64,000 nt of DNA from HGM11416 sp034104345 (GTDB lineage Bacteria; Bacillota; Clostridia; Christensenellales; Borkfalkiaceae). The notes under the pieces are model-generated. The model was not told the DNA's origin. It saw only the letters and a program-made list of their open reading frames with translations, and ran no database searches. Position 1 is the stretch's first letter. Every line of letters begins with the position of its first letter. The stretch is from assembly GCA_034104345.1 (NCBI GenBank), contig JAXEDY010000028.1, forward strand, positions 1 through 64,000, in the 5' to 3' direction. The translations under genes were made by a program, and so were the position numbers. Below are positions 1 to 8,694 of this stretch, piece by piece.

Positions 1-1
1 C

Positions 2-478
2 GAAACCATCGGCTGCTCGGGTATGACTCATTCGGCTGCAATGGCTTCTGAAATTTTACCGGGTAAAACCATTTTAGAAGCGCTTAACACCGACCTTGTA
101 TGCGACGCTATCAACACCGCCATGCGCGAATTATTTTTGCAAATCGCTTACGGCAGAACACAATCGGCTTTTTCCGACGACGGGCTGGTTATCGGAGCAG
201 GGCTCGAAGATCTCGGTAAAGGGCTTCGCTCGCAGGTAGGCACGATGTATGGAACCAAAGCCAAAGGTTCGCGTTATCTCGAAATGGCAGAAGGTTACGT
301 TAAGAACATCGCGCTCGACGAAAACAACGAAATTATCGGTTACGAATTCGTGAGTCTCGGCAAAATGATGGACTTTATAACCAAAGGCATGTCGCCCAAC
401 GAAGCGTATGAAAAAGCTTCGGGCAAATACGGCAGATTCGATGAAGCCAAAACCGTCATCAATCCCCGCTTACAATAA
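2..478 (+). CDS. NifU-like iron-sulfur cluster scaffold protein, 5' end missing
   Basis: The open frame runs in from the window edge (residues ETIGCSGMTHSAA at the start), so the true N-terminus lies outside; the ATG at 23 is internal. The visible part matches what I remember of the NifU-like 'iron-sulfur cluster assembly scaffold protein' found as the partner of GGGtGRT proteins in Firmicutes. The Cys in IGCSG is the expected conserved cysteine; the other cysteines would lie in the missing part. The stop codon overlaps the AAGGAGG ribosome binding site of the next gene, so the two are co-transcribed and probably translationally coupled. The exact role of this pair is not established; a cluster-assembly or cluster-carrying function is inferred from the NifU-like fold. 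Confidence 0.85.
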   Translation, partial: ETIGCSGMTHSAAMASEILPGKTILEALNTDLVCDAINTAMRELFLQIAYGRTQSAFSDDGLVIGAGLEDLGKGLRSQVGTMYGTKAKGSRYLEMAEGYVKNIALDENNEIIGYEFVSLGKMMDFITKGMSPNEAYEKASGKYGRFDEAKTVINPRLQ

Positions 479-489
479 GGAGGCACAAC

Positions 490-1494
490 ATGAGCGTAAC
501 TTTTGAAGGATACGAAAGAAGAATAGATAAAATCAACGCTTGCCTTAAAAACTATGGCATCGGCGACGTAGAAGAATGCAAAAAAATCACCCTTGACAAG
601 GGCGTTGACGTAGACGCTATCGTTCGCGGCATTCAACCTATTTGCTTTGAAAACGCCGTTTGGGCTTATACCGTAGGCGCGGCTATCGCAATCAAAAAAG
701 GCTGCAAAACCGCAGCAGACGCCGCAGAAGCGCTCGGCGAAGGGCTTCAGTCGTTCTGCATCCCCGGTTCCGTTGCCGACCAACGTAAAGTAGGCTTGGG
801 GCATGGCAATCTTGCGGCTATGCTTTTGCGCGAAGAAACCGAATGTTTCTGCTTTTTGGCAGGTCACGAATCGTTCGCGGCTGCCGAAGGCGCTATAGGT
901 ATCGCGCTTAAAGCAAACAAAGTTCGTAAAACCCCGCTCCGCGTTATCTTAAACGGTCTCGGAAAAGACGCGGCTTACATCATCAGCCGTATCAACGGTT
1001 TTACCTACGTTCAGACCAAATACGATTATTACACCGGCGAACTTACCGTCGTTAAAGAAACCCCCTATTCTAAAGGCGACCGCTCCAAAGTTAAATGCTA
1101 CGGCGCCGACGACGTAAACGAAGGCGTTGCCATAATGCGCAAAGAAAAAGTTCAGGTTTCGATAACCGGTAACTCGACTAACCCCACCCGCTTCCAGCAC
1201 CCCGTTGCCGGCACTTATAAAAAATGGTGCGTAGATAACGGCGTTAAATATTTCTCGGTTGCATCCGGCGGCGGCACGGGCAGAACCTTGCACCCCGACA
1301 ATATGGGCGCAGGTCCCGCTTCTTACGGCTTTACCGATACTTTGGGCAGAATGCACAGCGACGCACAGTTCGCAGGCAGCTCGTCCGTTCCCGCTCACGT
1401 TGAAATGATGGGGCTTATCGGTATGGGTAACAACCCGATGGTCGGCGCTTCGGTTGCCGTTGCGGTTGCTATCGAACAGGCAATGGCTAAATAA
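490..1494 (+). CDS. GGGtGRT protein
   Basis: A 334-residue protein carrying the family's name motif, seen as SGGGTGRTLHPDNMGAGPASYG-like sequence near residues 258-280. It starts at an ATG 6 nt after a strong AAGGAGG. GGGtGRT proteins are conserved in many anaerobes, nearly always beside a NifU-like gene as here, but no biochemical function is established as far as I know. The glycine-rich motif and repeated Ala/Gly-rich helices (GAAIAIKKG, VGASVAVAVAIEQ) suggest nucleotide or cofactor binding, which is only a guess. No signal peptide or membrane segment is visible, so it is probably cytosolic. It ends the operon: a rho-independent terminator follows within 50 nt. Confidence 0.88.
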   Translation: MSVTFEGYERRIDKINACLKNYGIGDVEECKKITLDKGVDVDAIVRGIQPICFENAVWAYTVGAAIAIKKGCKTAADAAEALGEGLQSFCIPGSVADQRKVGLGHGNLAAMLLREETECFCFLAGHESFAAAEGAIGIALKANKVRKTPLRVILNGLGKDAAYIISRINGFTYVQTKYDYYTGELTVVKETPYSKGDRSKVKCYGADDVNEGVAIMRKEKVQVSITGNSTNPTRFQHPVAGTYKKWCVDNGVKYFSVASGGGTGRTLHPDNMGAGPASYGFTDTLGRMHSDAQFAGSSSVPAHVEMMGLIGMGNNPMVGASVAVAVAIEQAMAK

Positions 1495-1511
1495 TTTTTA
1501 ACCGTATATTT

Positions 1512-1540
1512 CGGCGGGCGGCCGATGACCGCCCCTACCG
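1512..1540. repeat. Hairpin repeat, GGGGCG...CGCCC class, first copy
   Basis: An imperfect inverted repeat (GGGCGG CCGATGA CCGCCC) flanked by CTACC. It is the reverse-oriented relative of the elements at 1591-1620, 1797-1826 and 1999-2028, which share the GTAGGGGCG start and CGCCCGCC end with a variable stem. Confidence 0.7.
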
Positions 1541-1541
1541 T

Positions 1542-1580
1542 AAAAAACCCCCGCATTCTTTTTCGAAATGCGGGGGTTTT
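1542..1580 (+). terminator. Rho-independent terminator after the GGGtGRT gene
   Basis: A 10-bp perfect GC-rich stem (CCCCCGCATT with AATGCGGGGG) is flanked by A-rich DNA on the left and followed by TTTT on the right. It sits 48 nt after the GGGtGRT stop codon. Confidence 0.85.
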
Positions 1581-1585
1581 ATCAA

Positions 1586-1993
1586 TTTTTATCGTAGGGG
1601 CGATTCACGAATCGCCCTCCAAATTTTTCCATTTAAAACAAACAACGGAACGTCGTGGGTGCCGTCCCCTACAAAATTTGATAGCAGATTGTCCCCTTTC
1701 GTCAACTTCGTTGACACCTTCCCCGAATGGGGATAGCGGAGTTTTGTTATCCGAATATGGCGATAATCGACTTATAGCGGGTTTTTATCAATTTTTATCG
1801 TAGGGGCGATTCACGAATCGCCCGCCAAAACGATTCTCTTATGCCGACAACGGGACATTCGTAATAGTCCCCTACAAAATTTGATCGCGGATTGTCCCCT
1901 TTCGTCAACTTCGTTGACACTTTCCCCGAAGGGGACAGCGGAGTTTTGTTATCTGAATGTGGCGATAATCGACTTATAGCGGGGTTTTATCGA
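1586..1993. repeat. Tandem duplication of a ~205-bp composite intergenic unit
   Basis: The junction TTTTTATCGTAGGGG occurs at 1586, 1792 and 1994, giving periods of 206 and 202 bp. Each unit contains, in order, a GGGCGATTC/GAATCGCCC hairpin, a GTCCCCTAC box followed by AAAATTTGAT, a long hairpin made of GTCCCCTT and AAGGGGAC (imperfect in the first unit) around GTCAAC/GTTGAC, then GGAGTTTTGTTATC and the 19-bp motif GGCGATAATCGACTTATAG. The third unit begins at 1994 but diverges after its first hairpin, which has a different stem (GGGCGACC/GGTCGCCC). Short open frames across this stretch are repeat-derived and are not annotated as genes. Confidence 0.85.
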
Positions 1994-2085
1994 TTTTTAT
2001 CGTAGGGGCGACCATTGGTCGCCCGCCGTTTAAAATATATTAAAATCATAGGGGGCACGAAACTCCCGCAGTTTTTCCTCATGTT

Positions 2086-2130
2086 GAGCGCAGTCGAAAC
2101 ATCAAGGCGTTAGCCGCTTTACTATAAAAT
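2086..2130 (-). repeat. Dispersed intergenic repeat (GCGGCTAACGCCTTGATGTT family)
   Basis: Read on the minus strand this is GCGGCTAACGCCTTGATGTT followed by TCGACTGCGCTCAACATGA. Close relatives lie at 8479-8533 on the plus strand and 57531-57590. All three are outside genes. It is followed here (2145-2200) by further repeat-like sequence with a GTCACCGCAAGGTGAC hairpin. Confidence 0.7.
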
Positions 2131-2269
2131 GCGTATCAAACGGAAGGCTCCACCACTCGGGGGAGCTGTCACCGCAAGGTGACTGAAGGGGACATTTCGC
2201 TTCGCTTGATCTTCCGGCTTACGCTCAGGATGACAAAAAAATTTGACTTATTTCATATAAAAAAGCGTG

Positions 2270-2360
2270 ACGTCGTGGGCGCCGTCCCCTACAAAAAATA
2301 TTTGTCCCCTTTCGTCAACTTCGTTGACACTTTCCCCGAAGGGGACAGCGGAGTTTGTAA
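2270..2360 (+). repeat. Third copy of the GTCCCC hairpin repeat
   Basis: It repeats the middle of the tandem units at 1586-1993: GACGTCGTGGGCGCCGTCCCC, then the long hairpin GTCCCCTT ... AAGGGGAC with inner GTCAAC/GTTGAC arms, ending in AGCGGAGTTTG. A diverged fragment of its left end recurs at about 57493-57520. Confidence 0.75.
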
Positions 2361-2406
2361 CGCTTGCCGTTTTTATAATATTTCGGCAAACTAACCGAAT
2401 AAATAA

Positions 2407-2449
2407 ACAAATCCCCCGGGCGGTAAAATTCACCGCTTGGGGGATTTGT
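2407..2449 (-). terminator. Terminator of the 1811-residue lipoprotein gene
   Basis: A strong hairpin with outer arms ACAAATCCCCC/GGGGGATTTGT and inner arms GCGGT/ACCGC. It lies about 60 nt past the stop codon of the minus-strand gene and is near symmetric, so it may stop transcription from both sides. Confidence 0.75.
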
Positions 2450-2510
2450 ATGTTTTGCCGCCTAAACGCCGACAATAAATGCCGAACGTTATAAGCTACT
2501 TAATTTTTTG

Positions 2511-5500
2511 TTACTCACCCAACGAAAAATCGGTGGTGCAGGTAACTCTACCGCTCGAATGGAACCGATATGCTTGATTGCTTATGTCGCACGCCGTAAA
2601 GTTAATATCCTTTCCGGATATAGTCCCTTTAAGATATTTGCCGTTTGCAGCGTCGTCAAACGAATCGGTAAAATTAAAAGTAATTTCGTTTCCGCTTACA
2701 GTCGCAGTAAAATCAAACCAAATTGTATCGTATCCGTTTACGATTATACGCCCGGTGATTCCGGTTACGTCAAACGAAATTTTCATCTTATTGTAATAAG
2801 TACCGTTGTCGTCGGACATTATTTCGTCTTTGTATTGACCGGTAAATACTTTTGTGGCAAACGGGTTAGATGAAAGAGCGGTAAACGTTTTAGCGTCATT
2901 ATCTATAATATAAGTTACACCGCCCGAAAGAACAATTTTTACGCCGTCTATGGTGTAAGTTCCGCTTTCGGTTCCGTGAGTGTAAGCGCCCTTGCCGTCG
3001 AGAACGAATTTTACTTCGTCGCCGTCAAGAGTATATTCGCCTTCGTAACCGTCGGTTAATTTTACGTCGTCGGTAGTGGTGGTTCCGTCGATTCCGAATG
3101 CGGTCAACACGTCCTCTCCGCGTTTAACGGTTACGATTTTTGCATTTTTAACGTCGTCGACAACTGCGCCCGAAAGATCGGTTGCAACCACGGTTACGTT
3201 ATAATAAATTTTGCCGTTTCTCAAAACTACAACAAACGAGTTGTCTCCGTTTTGCAAAGTTAAAACGCGAGTGGCGTTCGAATCGAAGTTAACGGAAGAC
3301 GAGAAAGCAATCGATCCGGTAAGCGGGAAGTAATAGTAAGTGTCGCTTCCGAGCCCGGCGCCTGTTGCGTAGTTTATCGCAAAAGCACCGGTTGCAACAT
3401 CGCGATAACCGTTATAACGAGAGCTTCCGTTCACTAAAACAAACGAACCGGTTACTTCGTTATATTCTTTTATCGTTCCGCCGCTTCTATGTCCGGTCAT
3501 AGTCCAATCGGCATTAACCGTTGCAGACGAACTACTCTTGCTATTGGTGCTCCAAACTTCTATACCTACATAAGAGCCGACAAACGAACACTCGTCAATC
3601 CATTTAGCATAGAAATTATTTTCGACGCCTAATTGATAACTGCCGACTGCTTCGGTAACAAAGTTGCCGGCTGCGTCTTTAGTATACCAACCTCCGAAAA
3701 TCTTTCCTTCGGGAATACCTTCGGTAGGAGCGGCGGGAATGTTTGCCGCGCCAAGCGTATCCATTTCGTATTTTTCGGCAACTTCGCTTACAACGGTTTC
3801 GCCGTTATAGAATTTAACGGTAGCAGCCGAAATGTAACGAATGTAGAAATTTACGACAAGTTCGTTAAGTTTTGTGCTTGACGTAACCTCATCGCCCCAA
3901 TCGCCGTCTACGCTGCCGTCTTTGGTGTAAATTGCATACCATTTTTTGCCTTCGGGAATGGTGTCGGGTTTGCAGTTAACCATATCCCAGTTTGCGCTTT
4001 CGCCGAGATATTTAACGTTTTCGAACGATTTAACCAAGGTTTCGCCGTCGTAAACGTTTACTTGTACGGCAGGAAGCCATTTAGCATAGAAGTTTACGGT
4101 TACGTCTGTAACTTTGGTGCTCGAACTTACTTTGCTGCCCCAATCGCCGTCTACGCTGCCGTCTTTGGTATACCAACCGTCGAACTTGCGCGCTTTGGTT
4201 TCGTCTTTAAGGGTTTCGATATCCGAAGACGAAACAGAATCGCCGACGTAATAGGTTGTAACGGTTTTATAAACGTCGTCGCCGTCGTGGAAAGTAACGG
4301 TTGCGGCAGGGGTCCATTTTGCATAGTAAGTATTTACAGAATCGACGTCGGGAGTAAGACCGTATGCCTGACTACCCCAACCGTCGGCTTCGGATTTAGT
4401 AAACCAGCCTACGAGTTTAAAGCCTTCGGCAGTCGGTTTAATCGAACTGAAATTCAAATACGAAATTTCAACGACTTTTACGATATCGTCGCCTTTACCG
4501 CTAAGATTAAAGATTATTGTTGCGGTGGGTTTAACAATAACCGCAGTGTGGTTTTCTTTATTTAAGGTAATACGATTTAAAACACCCGAAATTTTCGATT
4601 CGATAAGTCCGGTTTCTTCGTCAACGATTTTATAATCATATTCGTTGGTTTTTTCACCGACAGTAACGTATAACTTAGAACCGCCGTTTACGTAAAGCGT
4701 TTCGCCCGTCGTTGCGGTATAAATGCCGCGGAGCGAATCTACTTTAGTAACAAGGTTATAACCGTTTTTAACGTATAATGCAAGACTGGTTTCGCCTTTA
4801 AAAATTTCAACGTCGCCCTGGCTGCCGATTTTGTTGAATTCGGTAAATTCGGCACCTAAAACTTTAACGGTTACGTCGGTGTATAACTTACCGCCGATTA
4901 AAGCAACGTTAGTGGTTTTTTCAACTTCATTAACGGTGTATTTTACGCTTGCCACAACAACGTTTGCATAAGCGAAATAGCCGCCTAAAATGGTGGTGCC
5001 TTTTTTAACGTAAGCCACGTCGGTAGCGTTTTTGAAGTAGAAATAGTAAGTGTATTTTACGTCGCTGCCCGAAGTAGAAGTTTTATAAAGAACTATGGTT
5101 TCGTTTTCGGCGTTATATATGCCGTTATACCCGTCGAATTTGAACGTGCCGTCTTCGTGGTTATATTCGGTTATATCGTAATATCTGTAACTCTGAGTTG
5201 CCGTTCCGTCTGTCTTAACCGTAAGGTCCTGAACGGTTCCGGTGGTTATCGAGTTGTAACTGCTCGAACCGCTGGTTCCGGATACCCAGAACCCTTTATG
5301 AGCCCCGTAGAACGGAACTGCGGACATAACCCATTTCGCTTTGATAACGGTATCGGCGCTTATTTCGCCGGGGACGTAGTCGGCTCCGTCTTCGGTTGCC
5401 CAGCCGGCAAACGTGAACGTAGCGGTTTTAACTTCGCCGTTTACGGTAGCGGTTGCAGTTATAAAGTCGATAACTTCGGGATCGGCTACGTTACCCTTGA

Positions 5501-7946
5501 AGTATTCGGTAACTTTATCTGCAATTCCGTTGGTGTAATTATAAGTAACTTCGCCGTCGATGATTTCGTCGATGGTGTCGTATTTAACGGTTAAGGTAAC
5601 TATTCCTTTCCAAACTACTACGAGCGAAACGTCTTCCCCGATTACGGTAGCCTTATCGACCGCCGTGCCTTCGTAGGTAAAGTCTGCTATTTCGTAAGTT
5701 TTTCCATTGGCAATATAACCGTTTGCAATAAGATCGGCAAGGGCTTCTTCTACGGTTTGCCCGTCGAGCGCTTTAACGGTTATTCCGCTTTCGCCCAGAA
5801 TGCCGCGCGCGTCGGTTAAGGTTATGGTATAAATAGTTTTCCAAACCGCTGTGTAAGTAGCGTCGGCGGTTAAAACAACTTTTTCGCCTGCCGCTATAAC
5901 GGTGCCGTCGGCTGCTTGCCAGCCGCAGAATTTTTTAGCAACGCCGTCGAAGTCCTGTTCGTCGGGCGTAACGATTTTAAGCGCAACCGAAGCGTTTTTG
6001 TTTACGTCTACGGGTTCGGTGCTGCCCGCGTTGATATAAGTAAGTGTTACCGTAGGAGCGACAACCGTAGCGGTTTTGTTTTCGCCGAGAGTTATTTCAT
6101 AATAAGCGATAACTTCGTCGGCTTCGTTTTTAATCGACGCTAACACTTTTTCGTCGTCGATAACGTAAGTGCCTTTGTTTGCGCCGATTGTGATGGTGCC
6201 TGCGCCGTCTAACGTAAAGGCGTAGGAATCCGCACTGTAAGCGCCTTCTAATCCGTCGAGTTTAACAACCGAGCCGTTTATATAGCCGAAGCTTGAAACA
6301 AGCGCGCCGCCTTTTAAAACGCGGAATGCCGGAGTTTTAGCCGATTTATTGAGTTTTTCGGGGGTAAGCGCGTTACCGTTTAAGTCAACGAAATCAACGC
6401 CGATAGTTGCGACGCCGTTTTCAATAAATACGTTAACGCCGTTATAAGTGAGTGCTTTTGCATTATAACCGTCACGCAACATATCCGAAGCATCTACTGC
6501 GTTTGCGTCGATTGCCGTATCCGACGGAATAAAGATATATGCCCACGATACTTTGCTACCGTTAATGGCAACTATGGTTTTCGTAGCCGCGTCGAAATAA
6601 CCGGTGTATACGGTTGTTTTTGTTTCGGTCGAATCGCTTTCGTAACACCACGAGTGTTTGATTTCGTCAACGTAAGTGTGCTTAACTTCTATAAGACCTT
6701 TTACCTTGTCAATAAATCTAACGGTTATTATCGAATCTTTGATGGTTTCTGTGCAGTAGTTACTGCAATCATAACCGTTATACGCAGACGACTGGTTGGG
6801 TTTTAACACGGTATCGACGGCTACGCCTTCTACAAACGATAAAACCCACGAAGTTTTGCTGCTTACGACGTCGTTTGCCGATTGAACTACGCCAAACTTC
6901 ATATCCGCAAATACAGCGGCACCGCAAGCGGAACATTCGCCGTATTCGTCGAAACTGTGACCTTTAGCGGGAACGTCTTCCTGCGCTATAATAACCGCGC
7001 CGCAAGTTTCGCAGTGCGAACCTTCGGTTTTACCGGCAGTAGTGCAGGTCGCTTCAACAGCGGCATCTATAACAACTTGAATATGAGCTGCGGGTATGAT
7101 CTCCTGCGCTACAATAACCGCGTCGCAAACCGAGCATTTTTCGCCGTCGGTCAAGCCGTCTTCGGTGCAGGTTGCCGCTTTGCCATTTACGGCAACGGGG
7201 GTGTGACCTTTAGCGGGAATATTTTCCTGCGCTATAATAACCGTGTTGCAAACCGAGCAATGCGAACCCGCCGTTTTACCGGTGGTGGTGCAGGTTGCTG
7301 CCACGGCTTTGTCTTGAACTACGTTAAGGTGCGCGGCAGGATCTGCTACGCTTGCAAGAACTTCGCCTGACGCATCGAAATTCTTTAAGCAAACTTTACA
7401 GTGTTTGTGCGCGATAACGCCGTCTTCGGTGCAGGTGTGTGCGACTGCCGCTACGTCTTCTAAGTCGTGAGCGGCGGGGTCGGCTGCGTTTACGATACTG
7501 TCTAAAACGCTGCCGTCTGCGGCGAAATTCTTTTCGCAGATTTCGCAGTGCTTATATGCGACCGTACCCGCTTCGGTGCAGGTATGCGCGACTGCCGCTA
7601 CGTCGACAAGTTTATGAGCCGCAGCATCTACGGGAATGTCCACAACCACGGTGCCGAATTTCGACGCATAGGTTTTCGCCCCTTTAGTGCTGCACGTGGC
7701 CGCGGTTACTTCGACCGACCACACCGAGGTGTCTGTTAATTTTGCGACGTACGCGTTGGTCTTTTCGCCACATGCGCAAACACCCTGCGCCTTGCCGTCA
7801 GCGTCTTCAGTAGGCTCGCTGCCTGCAACGAACGACCAGACGTATTCGTGAGTATGAATATCACCCGACGAAGTCTTGCCGCATGCAACAACGAACAACG
7901 AAAGCGAGAAAACAAGTATCGCAATCAACAAAAGTTTTTGTTTCAT
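2511..7946 (-). CDS. Giant surface lipoprotein with Cys/His repeats and InlB-type repeats
   Basis: An 1811-residue predicted lipoprotein: signal peptide with lipobox VVAC, lipidated Cys22, start ATG after GGAGG. Residues ~30-345 hold six or seven repeats of about 40 residues with the pattern ATCTEDG ... HCxVC and regularly placed His, possibly metal-binding. The middle and C-terminal parts hold at least six InlB/Listeria-Bacteroides type repeats ending in YAKW (four in a row around residues 1200-1480), alternating with beta-rich modules ending in LDGxGxxTxGxxxGTYxIDG. No enzyme motif is visible. A cell-surface adhesion, binding or structural role is likely but unproven. It is the last gene of the minus-strand surface-protein block and has its own promoter at 8088-8116, so it is expressed separately from the genes upstream. 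Confidence 0.88.
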   Translation of the reverse strand: MKQKLLLIAILVFSLSLFVVACGKTSSGDIHTHEYVWSFVAGSEPTEDADGKAQGVCACGEKTNAYVAKLTDTSVWSVEVTAATCSTKGAKTYASKFGTVVVDIPVDAAAHKLVDVAAVAHTCTEAGTVAYKHCEICEKNFAADGSVLDSIVNAADPAAHDLEDVAAVAHTCTEDGVIAHKHCKVCLKNFDASGEVLASVADPAAHLNVVQDKAVAATCTTTGKTAGSHCSVCNTVIIAQENIPAKGHTPVAVNGKAATCTEDGLTDGEKCSVCDAVIVAQEIIPAAHIQVVIDAAVEATCTTAGKTEGSHCETCGAVIIAQEDVPAKGHSFDEYGECSACGAAVFADMKFGVVQSANDVVSSKTSWVLSFVEGVAVDTVLKPNQSSAYNGYDCSNYCTETIKDSIITVRFIDKVKGLIEVKHTYVDEIKHSWCYESDSTETKTTVYTGYFDAATKTIVAINGSKVSWAYIFIPSDTAIDANAVDASDMLRDGYNAKALTYNGVNVFIENGVATIGVDFVDLNGNALTPEKLNKSAKTPAFRVLKGGALVSSFGYINGSVVKLDGLEGAYSADSYAFTLDGAGTITIGANKGTYVIDDEKVLASIKNEADEVIAYYEITLGENKTATVVAPTVTLTYINAGSTEPVDVNKNASVALKIVTPDEQDFDGVAKKFCGWQAADGTVIAAGEKVVLTADATYTAVWKTIYTITLTDARGILGESGITVKALDGQTVEEALADLIANGYIANGKTYEIADFTYEGTAVDKATVIGEDVSLVVVWKGIVTLTVKYDTIDEIIDGEVTYNYTNGIADKVTEYFKGNVADPEVIDFITATATVNGEVKTATFTFAGWATEDGADYVPGEISADTVIKAKWVMSAVPFYGAHKGFWVSGTSGSSSYNSITTGTVQDLTVKTDGTATQSYRYYDITEYNHEDGTFKFDGYNGIYNAENETIVLYKTSTSGSDVKYTYYFYFKNATDVAYVKKGTTILGGYFAYANVVVASVKYTVNEVEKTTNVALIGGKLYTDVTVKVLGAEFTEFNKIGSQGDVEIFKGETSLALYVKNGYNLVTKVDSLRGIYTATTGETLYVNGGSKLYVTVGEKTNEYDYKIVDEETGLIESKISGVLNRITLNKENHTAVIVKPTATIIFNLSGKGDDIVKVVEISYLNFSSIKPTAEGFKLVGWFTKSEADGWGSQAYGLTPDVDSVNTYYAKWTPAATVTFHDGDDVYKTVTTYYVGDSVSSSDIETLKDETKARKFDGWYTKDGSVDGDWGSKVSSSTKVTDVTVNFYAKWLPAVQVNVYDGETLVKSFENVKYLGESANWDMVNCKPDTIPEGKKWYAIYTKDGSVDGDWGDEVTSSTKLNELVVNFYIRYISAATVKFYNGETVVSEVAEKYEMDTLGAANIPAAPTEGIPEGKIFGGWYTKDAAGNFVTEAVGSYQLGVENNFYAKWIDECSFVGSYVGIEVWSTNSKSSSSATVNADWTMTGHRSGGTIKEYNEVTGSFVLVNGSSRYNGYRDVATGAFAINYATGAGLGSDTYYYFPLTGSIAFSSSVNFDSNATRVLTLQNGDNSFVVVLRNGKIYYNVTVVATDLSGAVVDDVKNAKIVTVKRGEDVLTAFGIDGTTTTDDVKLTDGYEGEYTLDGDEVKFVLDGKGAYTHGTESGTYTIDGVKIVLSGGVTYIIDNDAKTFTALSSNPFATKVFTGQYKDEIMSDDNGTYYNKMKISFDVTGITGRIIVNGYDTIWFDFTATVSGNEITFNFTDSFDDAANGKYLKGTISGKDINFTACDISNQAYRFHSSGRVTCTTDFSLGE

Positions 7947-8087
7947 TGCCTAATCCTCCAAAATTTTTATACTTAAGGGAATACCTTCTTGGTTATTTAA
8001 GGAACACCTTCAAATATATTCGATTTTTTATGCGGTTTTTTTGTATTTTATTCAACCGAATCAAACACTACCCCGCTTATTTTTAAA

Positions 8088-8116
8088 ATTATAAACCAAA
8101 TAAGTCGATTTGTCTA
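8088..8116 (-). promoter_or_regulatory. Sigma-A type promoter of the 1811-residue lipoprotein gene
   Basis: On the minus strand: TAGACA (8116-8111), 17-nt spacer, TATAAT (8093-8088). The implied leader is about 135 nt. This is a near-consensus match with ideal spacing. Confidence 0.75.
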
Positions 8117-8236
8117 CTGTTTTAACGCTGTTTTGCGATAAACCCGTATAAAATATGATTATATAACATATAACACGCTATTATAAAAAGGTATTTTACA
8201 TCTTTTTAGTAAAATATTTAACTTAACGTTAATATC

Positions 8237-8372
8237 TATGCAAATTTATGCATATTGTGAATAAAAATCCATTAAAAAATTAAAAATTATCGGATTTTCG
8301 GGTTTTAAGACGTTTTTTTCAAATTCGCCCCTTTTGCGCCTGCATAAACGTATGTTTTTATTACGTTATGCA
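8237..8372. promoter_or_regulatory. AT-rich upstream region with TGCATA-type inverted repeats
   Basis: The gene-free DNA from 7947 to 8694 is very AT-rich up to about 8400. Within it, TATGCAAATTTATGCATA (8237-8254) holds two TATGCA copies, and TGCATAAACGTA ... TACGTTATGCA (8341-8372) is a near-perfect inverted repeat. Both lie upstream of the promoter at 8088-8116. A related motif cluster lies downstream of the promoter of the lipoprotein gene ending at 35972. A shared DNA-binding regulator is possible but not shown. Confidence 0.35.
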
Positions 8373-8478
8373 TTAAAAAATGTAAAAAACGGGTGCGGGA
8401 ACAAAACAAAAAAACCTTTCCCCGTTAAACTTTGGAGAAGGGGGACCGCTTGCTGTAGATTTAAGGGTGTTTTATAAT

Positions 8479-8533
8479 AATGCGGCTAACGCCTTGATGT
8501 TTCGACTTCGCCTGTCGCCTTCGCTCAACATGA
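8479..8533 (+). repeat. Dispersed intergenic repeat, second copy
   Basis: It contains GCGGCTAACGCCTTGATGTT and TTCGCTCAACATGACG, matching the element at 2086-2130 in the opposite orientation. This copy carries an extra short insert (CTTCGCCTGTCGC) in the middle. Confidence 0.7.
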
Positions 8534-8559
8534 CGAAAAACGCTTTCCCCTTCGGGGAG

Positions 8560-8690
8560 AGTGGATTTTATGAGCATAGCGAATAAAAGACGAGAGAGGA
8601 TTTGTTTTATTTTAAATTTATCCTCTTCAGTCTGCGGACCGCGCCGCAGCCAGCTTCTCCAAAAGGAGAAGCCTTTTTTTCTTCTACGGG
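8560..8690 (+). repeat. Multi-stem intergenic element ending in a terminator-like hairpin
   Basis: Three inverted repeats follow each other: AGAGGAT ... ATCCTCT (8595-8636), CTGCGG/CCGCAG (8632-8648) and GCTTCTCC AAAA GGAGAAGC (8653-8672), the last followed by TTTTTTT on the plus strand. It could end plus-strand transcripts. It resembles the other mosaic repeats of this genome more than a gene-specific terminator. Confidence 0.6.
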
Positions 8691-8694
8691 ATAA

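Noticed and set aside
1500..2360. CRISPR-like repetition
   Set aside because: The repeats have no uniform unit with unique spacers; they are ~205-bp composites and hairpins, and no cas genes are present.
1525..2494. Several short open frames (71-92 residues) on both strands
   Set aside because: They lie wholly within intergenic repeats and encode repeat-derived peptides with no ribosome binding site or domain.
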